Source: Chengkuizengella sp. SCS-71B (GTDB lineage Bacteria; Bacillota; Bacilli; Paenibacillales; KCTC-33759). From it: a stretch of 42,010 nucleotides of DNA. This document shows, piece by piece, positions 35,845 to 41,972 of this stretch. The first letter of the stretch is position 1, and the number at the start of each line of letters is the position of its first letter. Made by a program: the position numbers and the translations under genes. Location of the stretch: assembly GCF_040100845.1 (NCBI RefSeq), contig NZ_JAZHSH010000002.1, positions 1 through 42,010 of the forward strand. Direction: 5' to 3'. The notes beneath the pieces are model-generated. The model saw only the letters and a program-made list of their open reading frames with translations. It had not been told where the DNA came from and did not search any database.

Positions 35845-37075
35845 ACTCAAACCAGCCTTCCTCTATCCTTTTTACATAATTAGCTGGTATTTCTGGCACT
35901 TTAAATTTAGCAAGTTCATCCGCTGGTAAAGTAGCTTCGCCAAGATCCAACAAGTTTAATTGTTCACGATCTTTATTGGATAGTTTAGAGGGGTCTAACG
36001 ACATCCCTTCTCCCCAATGTGCTGGATTCATCTTTGTAAGTTGTGCCTCAGGTGACAATAAATAATTAATAGCAACCATCGCTCCTGCTTGATGTTTCGA
36101 ATTAAAAGGAATGGACAAATAATGTGTATTAGATAATGTACCTCCTTCTAAAACAAATGTCCTTGTTGTCTCAGGGAAAACTCCCTTTTCAATTTGACTG
36201 GATGCCTTTCCTGGATCATAAGCCATCGTCATCCAAACTTCTCCGTTGCTATAAAGCTGATCTAACTTGGCTAAACTCTCTGGGTAGGTTTCTCCACCTC
36301 TCCATAAATTCGATTCAATTTTATTTAAATAATCCCATAATGGATTGAAGTCCAATTCCTCTTCCTTTTCAGAATTTAAATACTGTTCATAACCACCTGT
36401 AGTTTCATATAAAGCTTGTCGTACAAATGCACTTCCCGTAAAATCTGGTGGAGCAGGATAAGTAAATTTACCTGGGTTTTGTTTGATCCAATCACCCAGC
36501 TCCTTCATTGATTTTGGCGGTTGTGTTATTTTTGTTTGATCATATATAAAAACAAATTGTGCTTTTCCCCAAGGAACTTCCATCCCTTCTGTATTTTCAC
36601 CAAAGTCAAATTGAATGTCGGGTGCATTGATATCTACATATTGATTCACATTAGGTAACTGTGAAGCAAATGAGCCCCATAACAACCCAATATCTTTAGC
36701 TAGTTTAAAGTTCTCGCCATTTATCCAAATGATATCTACAGTCCCGTCTGTTTTATTAACAGATTGTTCATTTTGTAATTTATTGATAACATCTTTCGTA
36801 TCTGCAATTGCAACTCGGTTTAAAGTAACTCCTGTTTCTTCTTTTAATTTAGGGGCAACCCATTCATCAATATAACGATTATAGCGATCATCTCCGCCCC
36901 ACATATGAAAATTGACCTTTTGCCCTTTAGCCTCTTCTAAAATCGATTCCCAGTCTGCTTCTAGTAGGTTTAAAGTCAAGTCTTCTTTTGCTTGCTCTTG
37001 TTGAACTCCGCATCCTGTTAAAACAATAGAAAAAATTAGAATAAAACCTGTTATAGTAAAGATTATTTTTCTCAA
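35828..37075 (-). CDS. ABC transporter substrate-binding lipoprotein (YnjB-like)
   Basis: 415 residues. Signal peptide with lipobox VLTGC, lipidated Cys22, so it is membrane-anchored and faces outside. The mature part carries segments typical of YnjB: VNFHMWGGDDRYNRYIDEW, VDIIWINGENFKLAKDIGLL, VPWGKAQFVFIYD. It is distantly related to the polyamine, iron and thiamine binding proteins. Ligand unknown. It follows the TVP38-like gene by 22 bases and overlaps permease 1. Confidence 0.88.
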   Translation of the reverse strand: MRKIIFTITGFILIFSIVLTGCGVQQEQAKEDLTLNLLEADWESILEEAKGQKVNFHMWGGDDRYNRYIDEWVAPKLKEETGVTLNRVAIADTKDVINKLQNEQSVNKTDGTVDIIWINGENFKLAKDIGLLWGSFASQLPNVNQYVDINAPDIQFDFGENTEGMEVPWGKAQFVFIYDQTKITQPPKSMKELGDWIKQNPGKFTYPAPPDFTGSAFVRQALYETTGGYEQYLNSEKEEELDFNPLWDYLNKIESNLWRGGETYPESLAKLDQLYSNGEVWMTMAYDPGKASSQIEKGVFPETTRTFVLEGGTLSNTHYLSIPFNSKHQAGAMVAINYLLSPEAQLTKMNPAHWGEGMSLDPSKLSNKDREQLNLLDLGEATLPADELAKFKVPEIPANYVKRIEEGWFEYVAKR

Positions 37076-37097
37076 AAAAACATCCCCTTTTTAAATC

Positions 37098-37751
37098 CTA
37101 AATATTCAATTTACTTTTTCTTTTTTTTGCCCATTTATATACGGTTGGAATCAGCATTAAAATAAGCACTAATGTGATTGCAGAATAAAATTGTGAGGAA
37201 AAATTATGAAAGGATGCACCCAAATAATTGTAAGCAAATGCCCCAGGTATAATTCCTATTAAAGTAGCCAGTGCATAGTCTTTTAATTTTACCTTAGATA
37301 AACCTGCTCCATAATTTATTACATCAAAAGGAACCAAAGGAACTAAGCGAAAAAACAAAATGGTACGGAATCCTTTTTCCTCTGAAATATCATCCATTTT
37401 TTTCATTTTATCACCAAGCCAACGTTCTATGGTTTCTCTTCCCAAAGATCGTGCAATAACAAAAGCCAAACATGCTCCAAGCGTTGCCCCAATTAAATCG
37501 TATAAGGTACCCCACCACGGACCGAAAGTATATCCTCCAGATAAAGTTAAAACGATGGCTGGAAAAAAAACTAAAGGTCGAACTGTATAAAGAAATATAT
37601 ATAATAAAGGCGCCCATATTCCAAAAGATAAAATAAAATCCCTTATATTTTCAGGAGTAAATCGACGAAGATCAAAAACAAATAAAATGGTCATTCCAAC
37701 AGCAATAAATAATGCAAATAATAGTAATTTTTTGAGACCACTCTTTCGCAT
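37098..37751 (-). CDS. TVP38/TMEM64 (VTT/DedA superfamily) membrane protein
   Basis: 217 residues from the ATG at 37751, with AGGAGGG upstream (a GTG at 37772 overlaps that site and is rejected). About five or six membrane segments. The VTT signature is present: ALVLTLSGGYTFG-like FPAIVLTLSGGYTFGPWWG, AFVIARSLGR, then FFRLVPLVPFDVINYGAGLS and GIIPGAFAYNYLG. E. coli YdjX and YdjZ at the start of the ydj-ynj cluster are this family. Superfamily members include lipid scramblases and undecaprenyl-phosphate flippases; the substrate here is unknown. Confidence 0.9.
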   Translation of the reverse strand: MRKSGLKKLLLFALFIAVGMTILFVFDLRRFTPENIRDFILSFGIWAPLLYIFLYTVRPLVFFPAIVLTLSGGYTFGPWWGTLYDLIGATLGACLAFVIARSLGRETIERWLGDKMKKMDDISEEKGFRTILFFRLVPLVPFDVINYGAGLSKVKLKDYALATLIGIIPGAFAYNYLGASFHNFSSQFYSAITLVLILMLIPTVYKWAKKRKSKLNI

Positions 37752-37768
37752 ATTATTCCACCCTCCTC

Positions 37769-39190
37769 TCACCTAAACCATTTCACATACTTTTTTAAAA
37801 TATTTGTGATTGAGCTTGAATTAAGCTTCTCTCTCCAATATAAATCCGCTGTTCTCTGAACGCCTCCAACATGTGTTGGATAAGGATGAATGACATTTGA
37901 TATGGAGCCAATTTTATGACCATACTGTTTTGCAAAAACAACCTCTTGCATGAAATCTCCTGCAGATGGTCCAACTGCATGCGCCCCTAAAATAACACCT
38001 TTTTTATCTGTAATTATTTTTATTAAACCCTTGGTTTCATGATCGGATACAAAACGATCCACATCATCTAATGTTGTTTTGTATACTTTAATCTCTTTCC
38101 CCGTTTTTCTCGCTTCTTCCTCTGTTAGTCCTAAATGGAATAGTTCAGGGTCCGTGTAAGTAACCCAAGGGAGGTTTGAGTAATTAGCATTTCTCCTCAA
38201 ACCAAATACAGCATTGGAAACCACTAGTTTTCCTTCATAACCAGCCTTATGAGTAAAAGGATAATATCCATTCACATCTCCAATAGCGTATATGTGAGGG
38301 ACATTTGTTTGTAATTTTTGATTTACTGTAATGTAACCTCGATTAGAATTGATAGCAGCATTTTCGAGCCCTAATTTATCAGAATTTGGAACACGACCAG
38401 AAGCCAATAATATCTCTTCAAATTGTAAAGTTTTCTTCTGATTGTTTTGTTCAATTGTAACTTTCTTCCCGGATTCAGTTCTCTCTGTTTTTAAAACTTT
38501 TGCACCTGTAATGAATTGAACGCCTTCTTTTTCTAAAGATTCAATTACATAAGGAACAAGTTCTGAATCTTCCTTACCTAAAATAGAAGTTCCCATTTCT
38601 ATTACGGTTACCTTGGTTCCAAACCTAGTAAACGATTGTGCAAATTCTAATCCTATAGGACCTCCCCCAACCACTAATAACGACTTAGGCTGTGTGTCTA
38701 ATTGTAGAGCGGTTTCATTTGTTAGGAATCCTGCCTCTTTAATACCCTCGATAGGTGGGATCATGGGTCTCGAACCTGTTGCTATTACAATTCGTTTACC
38801 TTTTATCGTTATTTGTCTGTCAATGTTCACTTCGTTTGCATTTTTGAATGATGCAGTTCCATGATATACATCAATCCCCATGTCAATAAACCGCTGATCA
38901 TCATCATGTTTTTGAATTGTTGCAATGGATTGATTTAAACGATCTTTTGCAATCTTAAAATTTGGCACACCTTTAGCTTCTATGTCAAACATATTGGCTT
39001 TTTTTGCTGTCTGTACAATTTTAGCTGATTGAATTAATGATTTGGTAGGTACACATCCAGTCCATAGACAATCTCCACCTAATGAACCTTTGTCGATTAA
39101 AGCAACTTTTGCTCCAAAATTTGCACCACCTGCAGCTGCAGTTAAACCACCTGCCCCACCTCCGATGACTATTAGATCATATTGTTTCAT
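37769..39190 (-). CDS. Mercuric-reductase-like pyridine nucleotide-disulfide oxidoreductase
   Basis: 473 residues. FAD motif GGGAGGLTAAAGGANFGAKV, redox disulfide GGDCLWTGCVPTKS with Cys41 and Cys46, NAD(P) motif VVGGGPIGLEFAQSF, second FAD motif IYAIGDV. No N-terminal heavy-metal domain and no C-terminal CC pair, so mercury reduction is unlikely. The C-terminal dyad region, usually HxxPTxxE, reads HPYPTHVGG: His is kept, Glu is missing. Such flavoproteins are often next to, or fused with, TVP38/TMEM64 proteins, as here. First gene of the operon; its stop overlaps the next gene's upstream region. Confidence 0.88.
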   Translation of the reverse strand: MKQYDLIVIGGGAGGLTAAAGGANFGAKVALIDKGSLGGDCLWTGCVPTKSLIQSAKIVQTAKKANMFDIEAKGVPNFKIAKDRLNQSIATIQKHDDDQRFIDMGIDVYHGTASFKNANEVNIDRQITIKGKRIVIATGSRPMIPPIEGIKEAGFLTNETALQLDTQPKSLLVVGGGPIGLEFAQSFTRFGTKVTVIEMGTSILGKEDSELVPYVIESLEKEGVQFITGAKVLKTERTESGKKVTIEQNNQKKTLQFEEILLASGRVPNSDKLGLENAAINSNRGYITVNQKLQTNVPHIYAIGDVNGYYPFTHKAGYEGKLVVSNAVFGLRRNANYSNLPWVTYTDPELFHLGLTEEEARKTGKEIKVYKTTLDDVDRFVSDHETKGLIKIITDKKGVILGAHAVGPSAGDFMQEVVFAKQYGHKIGSISNVIHPYPTHVGGVQRTADLYWREKLNSSSITNILKKYVKWFR

Positions 39191-39254
39191 TTATTCCTCA
39201 CCTTTTTTCCGCAAAGGATATTTTCTTTTCTAAAATGAATATATCAAAAAGTTA

Positions 39255-39281
39255 TTACATTTATCTGTAATATAAATTACA
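39255..39281 (-). promoter_or_regulatory. Triple ATTACA/TGTAAT half-sites before the ynj-like operon
   Basis: ATTACA (39255-39260), TGTAAT (39266-39271) and ATTACA (39276-39281) spaced by 6 and 4 bases, giving two overlapping inverted repeats about 65-90 bases upstream of the operon. It looks like an operator; the protein is unknown. TnrA sites have TGTNA-7-TNACA, one base longer than here. Confidence 0.4.
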
Positions 39282-39294
39282 TCCATATTAAATA

Positions 39295-39308
39295 TGTAAG
39301 CGTTTAAA
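39295..39308 (-). promoter_or_regulatory. cre-like CcpA site before the ynj-like operon
   Basis: TGTAAGCGTTTAAA matches the cre consensus TGWAANCGNTNWCA at 13 of 14 positions. It lies about 105 bases upstream of the first gene, near a possible -35 TTGGAC. It suggests carbon catabolite control. Confidence 0.45.
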
Positions 39309-39371
39309 AACTTGTCCAAATATGAAAGGGATTATTCGTAAGTACGGAGTAAGAATGTTTAATGAGAAAAT

Positions 39372-39393
39372 AAAAAAAATCACCTGTCGGTGA
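39372..39393 (-). terminator. tRNA-Leu terminator
   Basis: Minus strand TCACC, GACA loop, GGTGA, then TTTTTTTTA. It starts about 17 bases after the tRNA 3' end. Confidence 0.85.
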
Positions 39394-39409
39394 ATAGTGT
39401 TCGGGTGGT

Positions 39410-39494
39410 TGGTGCGCGTGAAGGGAGTCGAACCCCCACGTCGTAAAACGCTAGATCCTAAGTCTAGTGCGTCTGCCAATTCCGCCACACGCGC
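39410..39494 (-). tRNA. tRNA-Leu (UAG)
   Basis: 85 bases including the encoded CCA. Acceptor GCGCGTG pairs with CACGCGC, the anticodon loop is CTTAGGA (anticodon TAG), with the long variable arm expected for Leu and a T-arm GGGGGTTCGACTCCC. It is monocistronic, with its own promoter and terminator, outside the main cluster. Confidence 0.97.
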
Positions 39495-39533
39495 ATAGTA
39501 TAAAATTATTAAAATAAAATATGATGCTAGTTG

Positions 39534-39563
39534 ATGTTATCATACTTTTCTGCTAAGTGTCAA
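39534..39563 (-). promoter_or_regulatory. tRNA-Leu promoter
   Basis: Minus strand TTGACA (39563-39558), an 18-base spacer and TAACAT (39539-39534), about 40 bases upstream of the tRNA 5' end. Confidence 0.75.
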
Positions 39564-39630
39564 CTACTGGCTAACATTACAAACTATATTTATTTAAAAT
39601 GAATCCACACGATTTACATACACATTTTAG

Positions 39631-39855
39631 TTATAGTATATCATTCATATACACTTTATCTTTTTCAGTGGATTGTAATTTAGAAAGGTCTTCTACTGAC
39701 GTATTTTCAATTAATACATTATTATCCTTATATATGGATAATAATGTTCTTATAAACATACTAAAATTATAACTTTCACTAGTACACCATTCATATAGTT
39801 CTTTTTGTTTTTCATTTTCCATATTGAAATATACTGTTTTTCTTTTGTAATTCAT
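39631..39855 (-). CDS. Small ribbon-helix-helix protein, ParR-like partner
   Basis: 74 residues; the ATG overlaps the parM-like stop as ATGA, so the two are co-translated. The N-terminus KRKTVYFNMENEKQKELYEW followed by NFSMFIRTLLSIY fits a ribbon-helix-helix fold (a strand and two helices), as in ParR-type adaptors that bind the centromere and the actin filament. The C-terminal 30 residues are polar and could bind the filament. I recognise no close family; the call rests on fold pattern and position. Confidence 0.6.
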   Translation of the reverse strand: MNYKRKTVYFNMENEKQKELYEWCTSESYNFSMFIRTLLSIYKDNNVLIENTSVEDLSKLQSTEKDKVYMNDIL

Positions 39856-40649
39856 GATTCTACCGATTTTCCTATGCGATAATAACCAATTGCATTCGCA
39901 TATAAAGGATTTTGTAATGATTTGGAATTAGGGAAATAAGGTTGTAATAAACCCGCTAACTCCCTTGCACACCCACCAACAACCCATATTTCATCGTAAT
40001 CTCCCCACTTCTTACTTACTTCTCCAGCTATTCGATTTGCAAGCTCTTTATGATTGTCAGATTTATTCGTGCCAAACCCAAAAGGAAGTGATCCGGATTC
40101 ACGATCAACATAACGTCGATTGACCATTGTTACATAATTAATCGTTTTGCTTCCTCCATCAATAACTCGAATTAATCCATCTTTAGGTGACGACCAAAAA
40201 GCAGCCCCACCTTCTACAGCTACTTTCACCTTTGAAATATGAAAATTCCTTTGAATGCCGTTTACTTCAATTTCCCAATAACCAGTTAATAAGTCCCGTA
40301 ATTCTTTTTTATTTGACTCGTTATGCTGTGCTACTGGCAAACCTGTGACAACTGTTATATTTTCTGATAGTGCTGCTTTATGAATGGATATTAAAGCTAA
40401 CAAACGTGCATCATCATGAGATTTATTCTCTGTCATCATATTTCTACAAAAATCTGATTCATTTTGCGCCAGCGTTCCGATAAAAAATCTCTCATTATTA
40501 AATCTACATTCAATCGCATTCTCACCGTAATCAGTTATTAACTTACGTTCTCTCCATTCTCCAATAATCCCAGGAAAATGAAATATTTTAGTACCAGTAT
40601 ATGATTTCACATAACTTCTACCTATATCTAAACCGATAACTGCACTCAT
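39852..40649 (-). CDS. ParM/StbA-like actin ATPase
   Basis: 265 residues from the ATG at 40649, preceded by AAGGGAGGG. The actin-fold motifs are visible: phosphate 1 VIGLDIGRSYVKSYTG, phosphate 2 IRVIDGGSKTINYV, adenosine motif IWVVGGCARELAGLL. The length is short for ParM (about 320) but within the Alp/ParM-like range of Firmicutes. Such proteins form filaments that segregate plasmids; some sit on chromosomes or prophages. Here it is paired with a ribbon-helix-helix gene beside a tRNA cluster, with no replication or integrase gene in view. Confidence 0.8.
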   Translation of the reverse strand: MSAVIGLDIGRSYVKSYTGTKIFHFPGIIGEWRERKLITDYGENAIECRFNNERFFIGTLAQNESDFCRNMMTENKSHDDARLLALISIHKAALSENITVVTGLPVAQHNESNKKELRDLLTGYWEIEVNGIQRNFHISKVKVAVEGGAAFWSSPKDGLIRVIDGGSKTINYVTMVNRRYVDRESGSLPFGFGTNKSDNHKELANRIAGEVSKKWGDYDEIWVVGGCARELAGLLQPYFPNSKSLQNPLYANAIGYYRIGKSVES

Positions 40650-40659
40650 CAAATCCCTC

Positions 40660-40717
40660 CCTTGCACATCAATAGGTTAATAATTACATTTATTACTCAC
40701 CTATAATAAATATTTAT
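40660..40717 (-). promoter_or_regulatory. Nested inverted repeats upstream of the parM-like gene
   Basis: CACAT/ATGTG, ATAGGT/ACCTAT and TAATAA/TTATTA arms are nested around a common centre just upstream of the ribosome site. This is the place where ParR-type proteins usually bind to repress the operon and act as centromere. No longer iteron array is seen. Confidence 0.4.
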
Positions 40718-40764
40718 GTGCGACGGATTGGTCAACATGCTATTTTATTCTACGACCCTGTAGC

Positions 40765-40914
40765 TTATTCGTTGTTAGTGAACTCGTTTAAGCAAAGCTT
40801 AAACATCGAGAAATCAGATGGAGACTGTACTCCACCTGATTTGAAGATAGCATCTATAGAGATGGGCGTCTGTACGCAAAAATATTTTGGATCAATAATA
40901 GTAAAGTTTTTCAT
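40765..40914 (-). other. Hairpin-rich intergenic segment with a 49-codon open frame
   Basis: Three consecutive hairpins are visible: GTTTAAGC/GCTTAAAC (40786-40804), AAATCAGATGGAG/CTCCACCTGATTT (40811-40842, one mismatch) and CATCT/AGATG (40851-40864). The minus strand is open for 49 codons (begins MKNFTIIDPKYFCVQ), but it has no ribosome site and starts just after the tRNA-cluster terminator, so coding is doubtful. It may be a decayed element, a repeat or a structured RNA. Nothing else is seen in the roughly 310-base gap apart from the nested repeats near parM. Confidence 0.35.
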
Positions 40915-40923
40915 TTAATAAAA

Positions 40924-40949
40924 ACAAAAAAAACTTCCAATTGGAAGTT
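40924..40949 (-). terminator. Terminator of the tRNA cluster
   Basis: The 18-bp perfect palindrome AACTTCCAATTGGAAGTT (40932-40949) is followed on the minus strand by eight T, 15 bases after tRNA-Lys. Confidence 0.9.
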
Positions 40950-40963
40950 GATTTGAAATAAAA

Positions 40964-41039
40964 TGGTGAGCCATGAAGGATTCGAACCTTCGACACCCTG
41001 ATTAAAAGTCAGGTGCTCTACCGACTGAGCTAATGGCTC
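40964..41039 (-). tRNA. tRNA-Lys (UUU)
   Basis: 76 bases with encoded CCA. Acceptor GAGCCAT/ATGGCTC, anticodon loop CTTTTAA, T-arm GAAGGTTCGAATCCTTC. Last tRNA of the cluster, just before its terminator. Confidence 0.98.
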
Positions 41040-41045
41040 TCAAAA

Positions 41046-41130
41046 TGGTGGAGGATGATGGATTCGAACCACCGAACCCGATGGGAACAGATTTACAGTC
41101 TGCTGCGTTTGGCCACTTCGCTAATCCTCC
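41046..41130 (-). tRNA. tRNA-Tyr (GUA)
   Basis: 85 bases with encoded CCA. Acceptor GGAGGAT/ATCCTCC, anticodon loop CTGTAAA, long variable arm as expected for bacterial Tyr. Confidence 0.98.
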
Positions 41131-41148
41131 ACAAGTATTCAATTGAAA

Positions 41149-41224
<76 letters not shown>

Positions 41225-41259
41225 CTACTATACCGCTTTCCGGGGATCCCGGACATAAT

Positions 41260-41482
41260 TGGTGGAGCTGACGGGATACTCTTCACTTCGTTACAAGACT
41301 GCGATGCAATCCTTTCAAAGCTTATGCTCCGACGAACCCAATGGGTTCATCATCCTAATAATAATTGTAATGGCGGAGCTGACGGGATACTCTTCACTTC
41401 TTTACGAGACTGCGATGCAATCCTTCAGAAGCTTATGCTCCGACGAACCCAATGGGTTCATCATCCCTAATAATAATTGTAA
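41260..41482 (-). repeat. Two tandem repeats of about 111 bp carrying tRNA-Asp 3' ends
   Basis: Units begin (plus strand) at 41261 and 41372, and the sequence re-enters the true tRNA-Asp 3' end at 41484, a period of 111-112 bases. Both units start with GG(T/C)GGAGCTGACGGGAT, identical or nearly so to the tRNA-Asp 3' end with CCA, and then share about 95 bases with few differences. Read on the minus strand, each unit has GGAGC about 71 bases before CAGCTCC(G/A)CCA, so a tRNA-sized molecule with a paired acceptor-like stem could form. A GAACCC AAT GGGTTC hairpin sits in each unit. Confidence 0.85.
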
Positions 41483-41559
41483 TGGCGGAGCTGACGGGAT
41501 TCGAACCCGCGATCTCCTGCGTGACAGGCAGGCATGTTAGGCCTCTACACCACAGCTCC
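41483..41559 (-). tRNA. tRNA-Asp (GUC)
   Basis: 77 bases with encoded CCA. Acceptor GGAGCTG/CAGCTCC, anticodon loop CTGTCAC, T-arm CGGGTTCGAATCCCG. Its 3' end is copied twice in the tandem repeats immediately downstream. Confidence 0.98.
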
Positions 41560-41570
41560 TAATTTTAAAG

Positions 41571-41646
<76 letters not shown>

Positions 41647-41649
41647 ATA

Positions 41650-41725
41650 TGGTGGACGCTGACGGGATCGAACCGCCGACCCTCTGCTTGTAAGGCAGAT
41701 GCTCTCCCAGCTGAGCTAAGCGTCC
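41650..41725 (-). tRNA. tRNA-Val (UAC)
   Basis: 76 bases with encoded CCA. Acceptor GGACGCT/AGCGTCC, anticodon loop CTTACAA. Only three bases separate it from tRNA-Thr. Confidence 0.98.
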
Positions 41726-41750
41726 TTATCTTTTTGACAAGACTTTATCT

Positions 41751-41779
41751 ATATTATCATGGTCTGTCCACTTTATCAA
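41751..41779 (-). promoter_or_regulatory. Internal promoter within the tRNA cluster
   Basis: Minus strand TTGATA (41779-41774), a 17-base spacer and TAATAT (41756-41751), in the 62-base gap between tRNA-Met and tRNA-Val. It would drive Val-Thr-Asp-repeats-Phe-Tyr-Lys independently of the upstream rRNA promoter. Confidence 0.6.
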
Positions 41780-41787
41780 GTACTTTT

Positions 41788-41864
41788 TGGTGGCGGTGGA
41801 GGGGATCGAACCCCCGACCTCACGGGTATGAACCGTACGCTCTAGCCAGCTGAGCTACACCGCC
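41788..41864 (-). tRNA. tRNA-Met (CAU), elongator type
   Basis: 77 bases with encoded CCA. Anticodon loop TTCATAC. The G1-C72 paired acceptor GGCGGTG/CACCGCC and the lack of the GGG/CCC initiator anticodon stem mark it as elongator; tRNA-Ile2 with modified CAT cannot be fully excluded. Confidence 0.93.
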
Positions 41865-41881
41865 CTATTAATATTTTGATC

Positions 41882-41972
41882 TGGCGGAGAGAGTGGGATT
41901 CGAACCCACGCACGCATTACACGACTACTCCCTTAGCAGAGGAGCCCCTTATAGCCACTTGGGTATCTCTCC
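41882..41972 (-). tRNA. tRNA-Ser (GCU)
   Basis: 91 bases with encoded CCA. Acceptor GGAGAGA/TCTCTCC, anticodon loop CTGCTAA, long variable arm typical of Ser. First tRNA of the cluster in this window; an rRNA operon probably lies beyond 42010. Confidence 0.97.

Noticed and set aside
37769-39190. Mercuric reductase (merA)
   Set aside because: No N-terminal metal-binding domain, no C-terminal Cys pair and no mer genes nearby; only the general fold and active-site disulfide are shared.
39288-39488. 66-codon frame on the minus strand
   Set aside because: It reads through tRNA-Leu (the typical AELADALDLGSS tRNA translation) and its terminator.
40718-40918. 66-codon plus-strand frame
   Set aside because: No ribosome site; opposite the hairpin-rich segment and oriented away from any transcript.
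41259-41540. 93-codon plus-strand frame with an internal repeat
   Set aside because: It is the antisense translation of the tandem repeats and tRNA-Asp (GADGIRTRDLL is a familiar tRNA artefact). The repeat is real at DNA level, the protein is not.
41480-41560. Prophage or integrative element attachment at tRNA-Asp
   Set aside because: tRNA 3'-end duplications are present, but no integrase, excisionase or cargo lies between them; the repeats are only 111 bp apart, so an att-site reading is not supported here.
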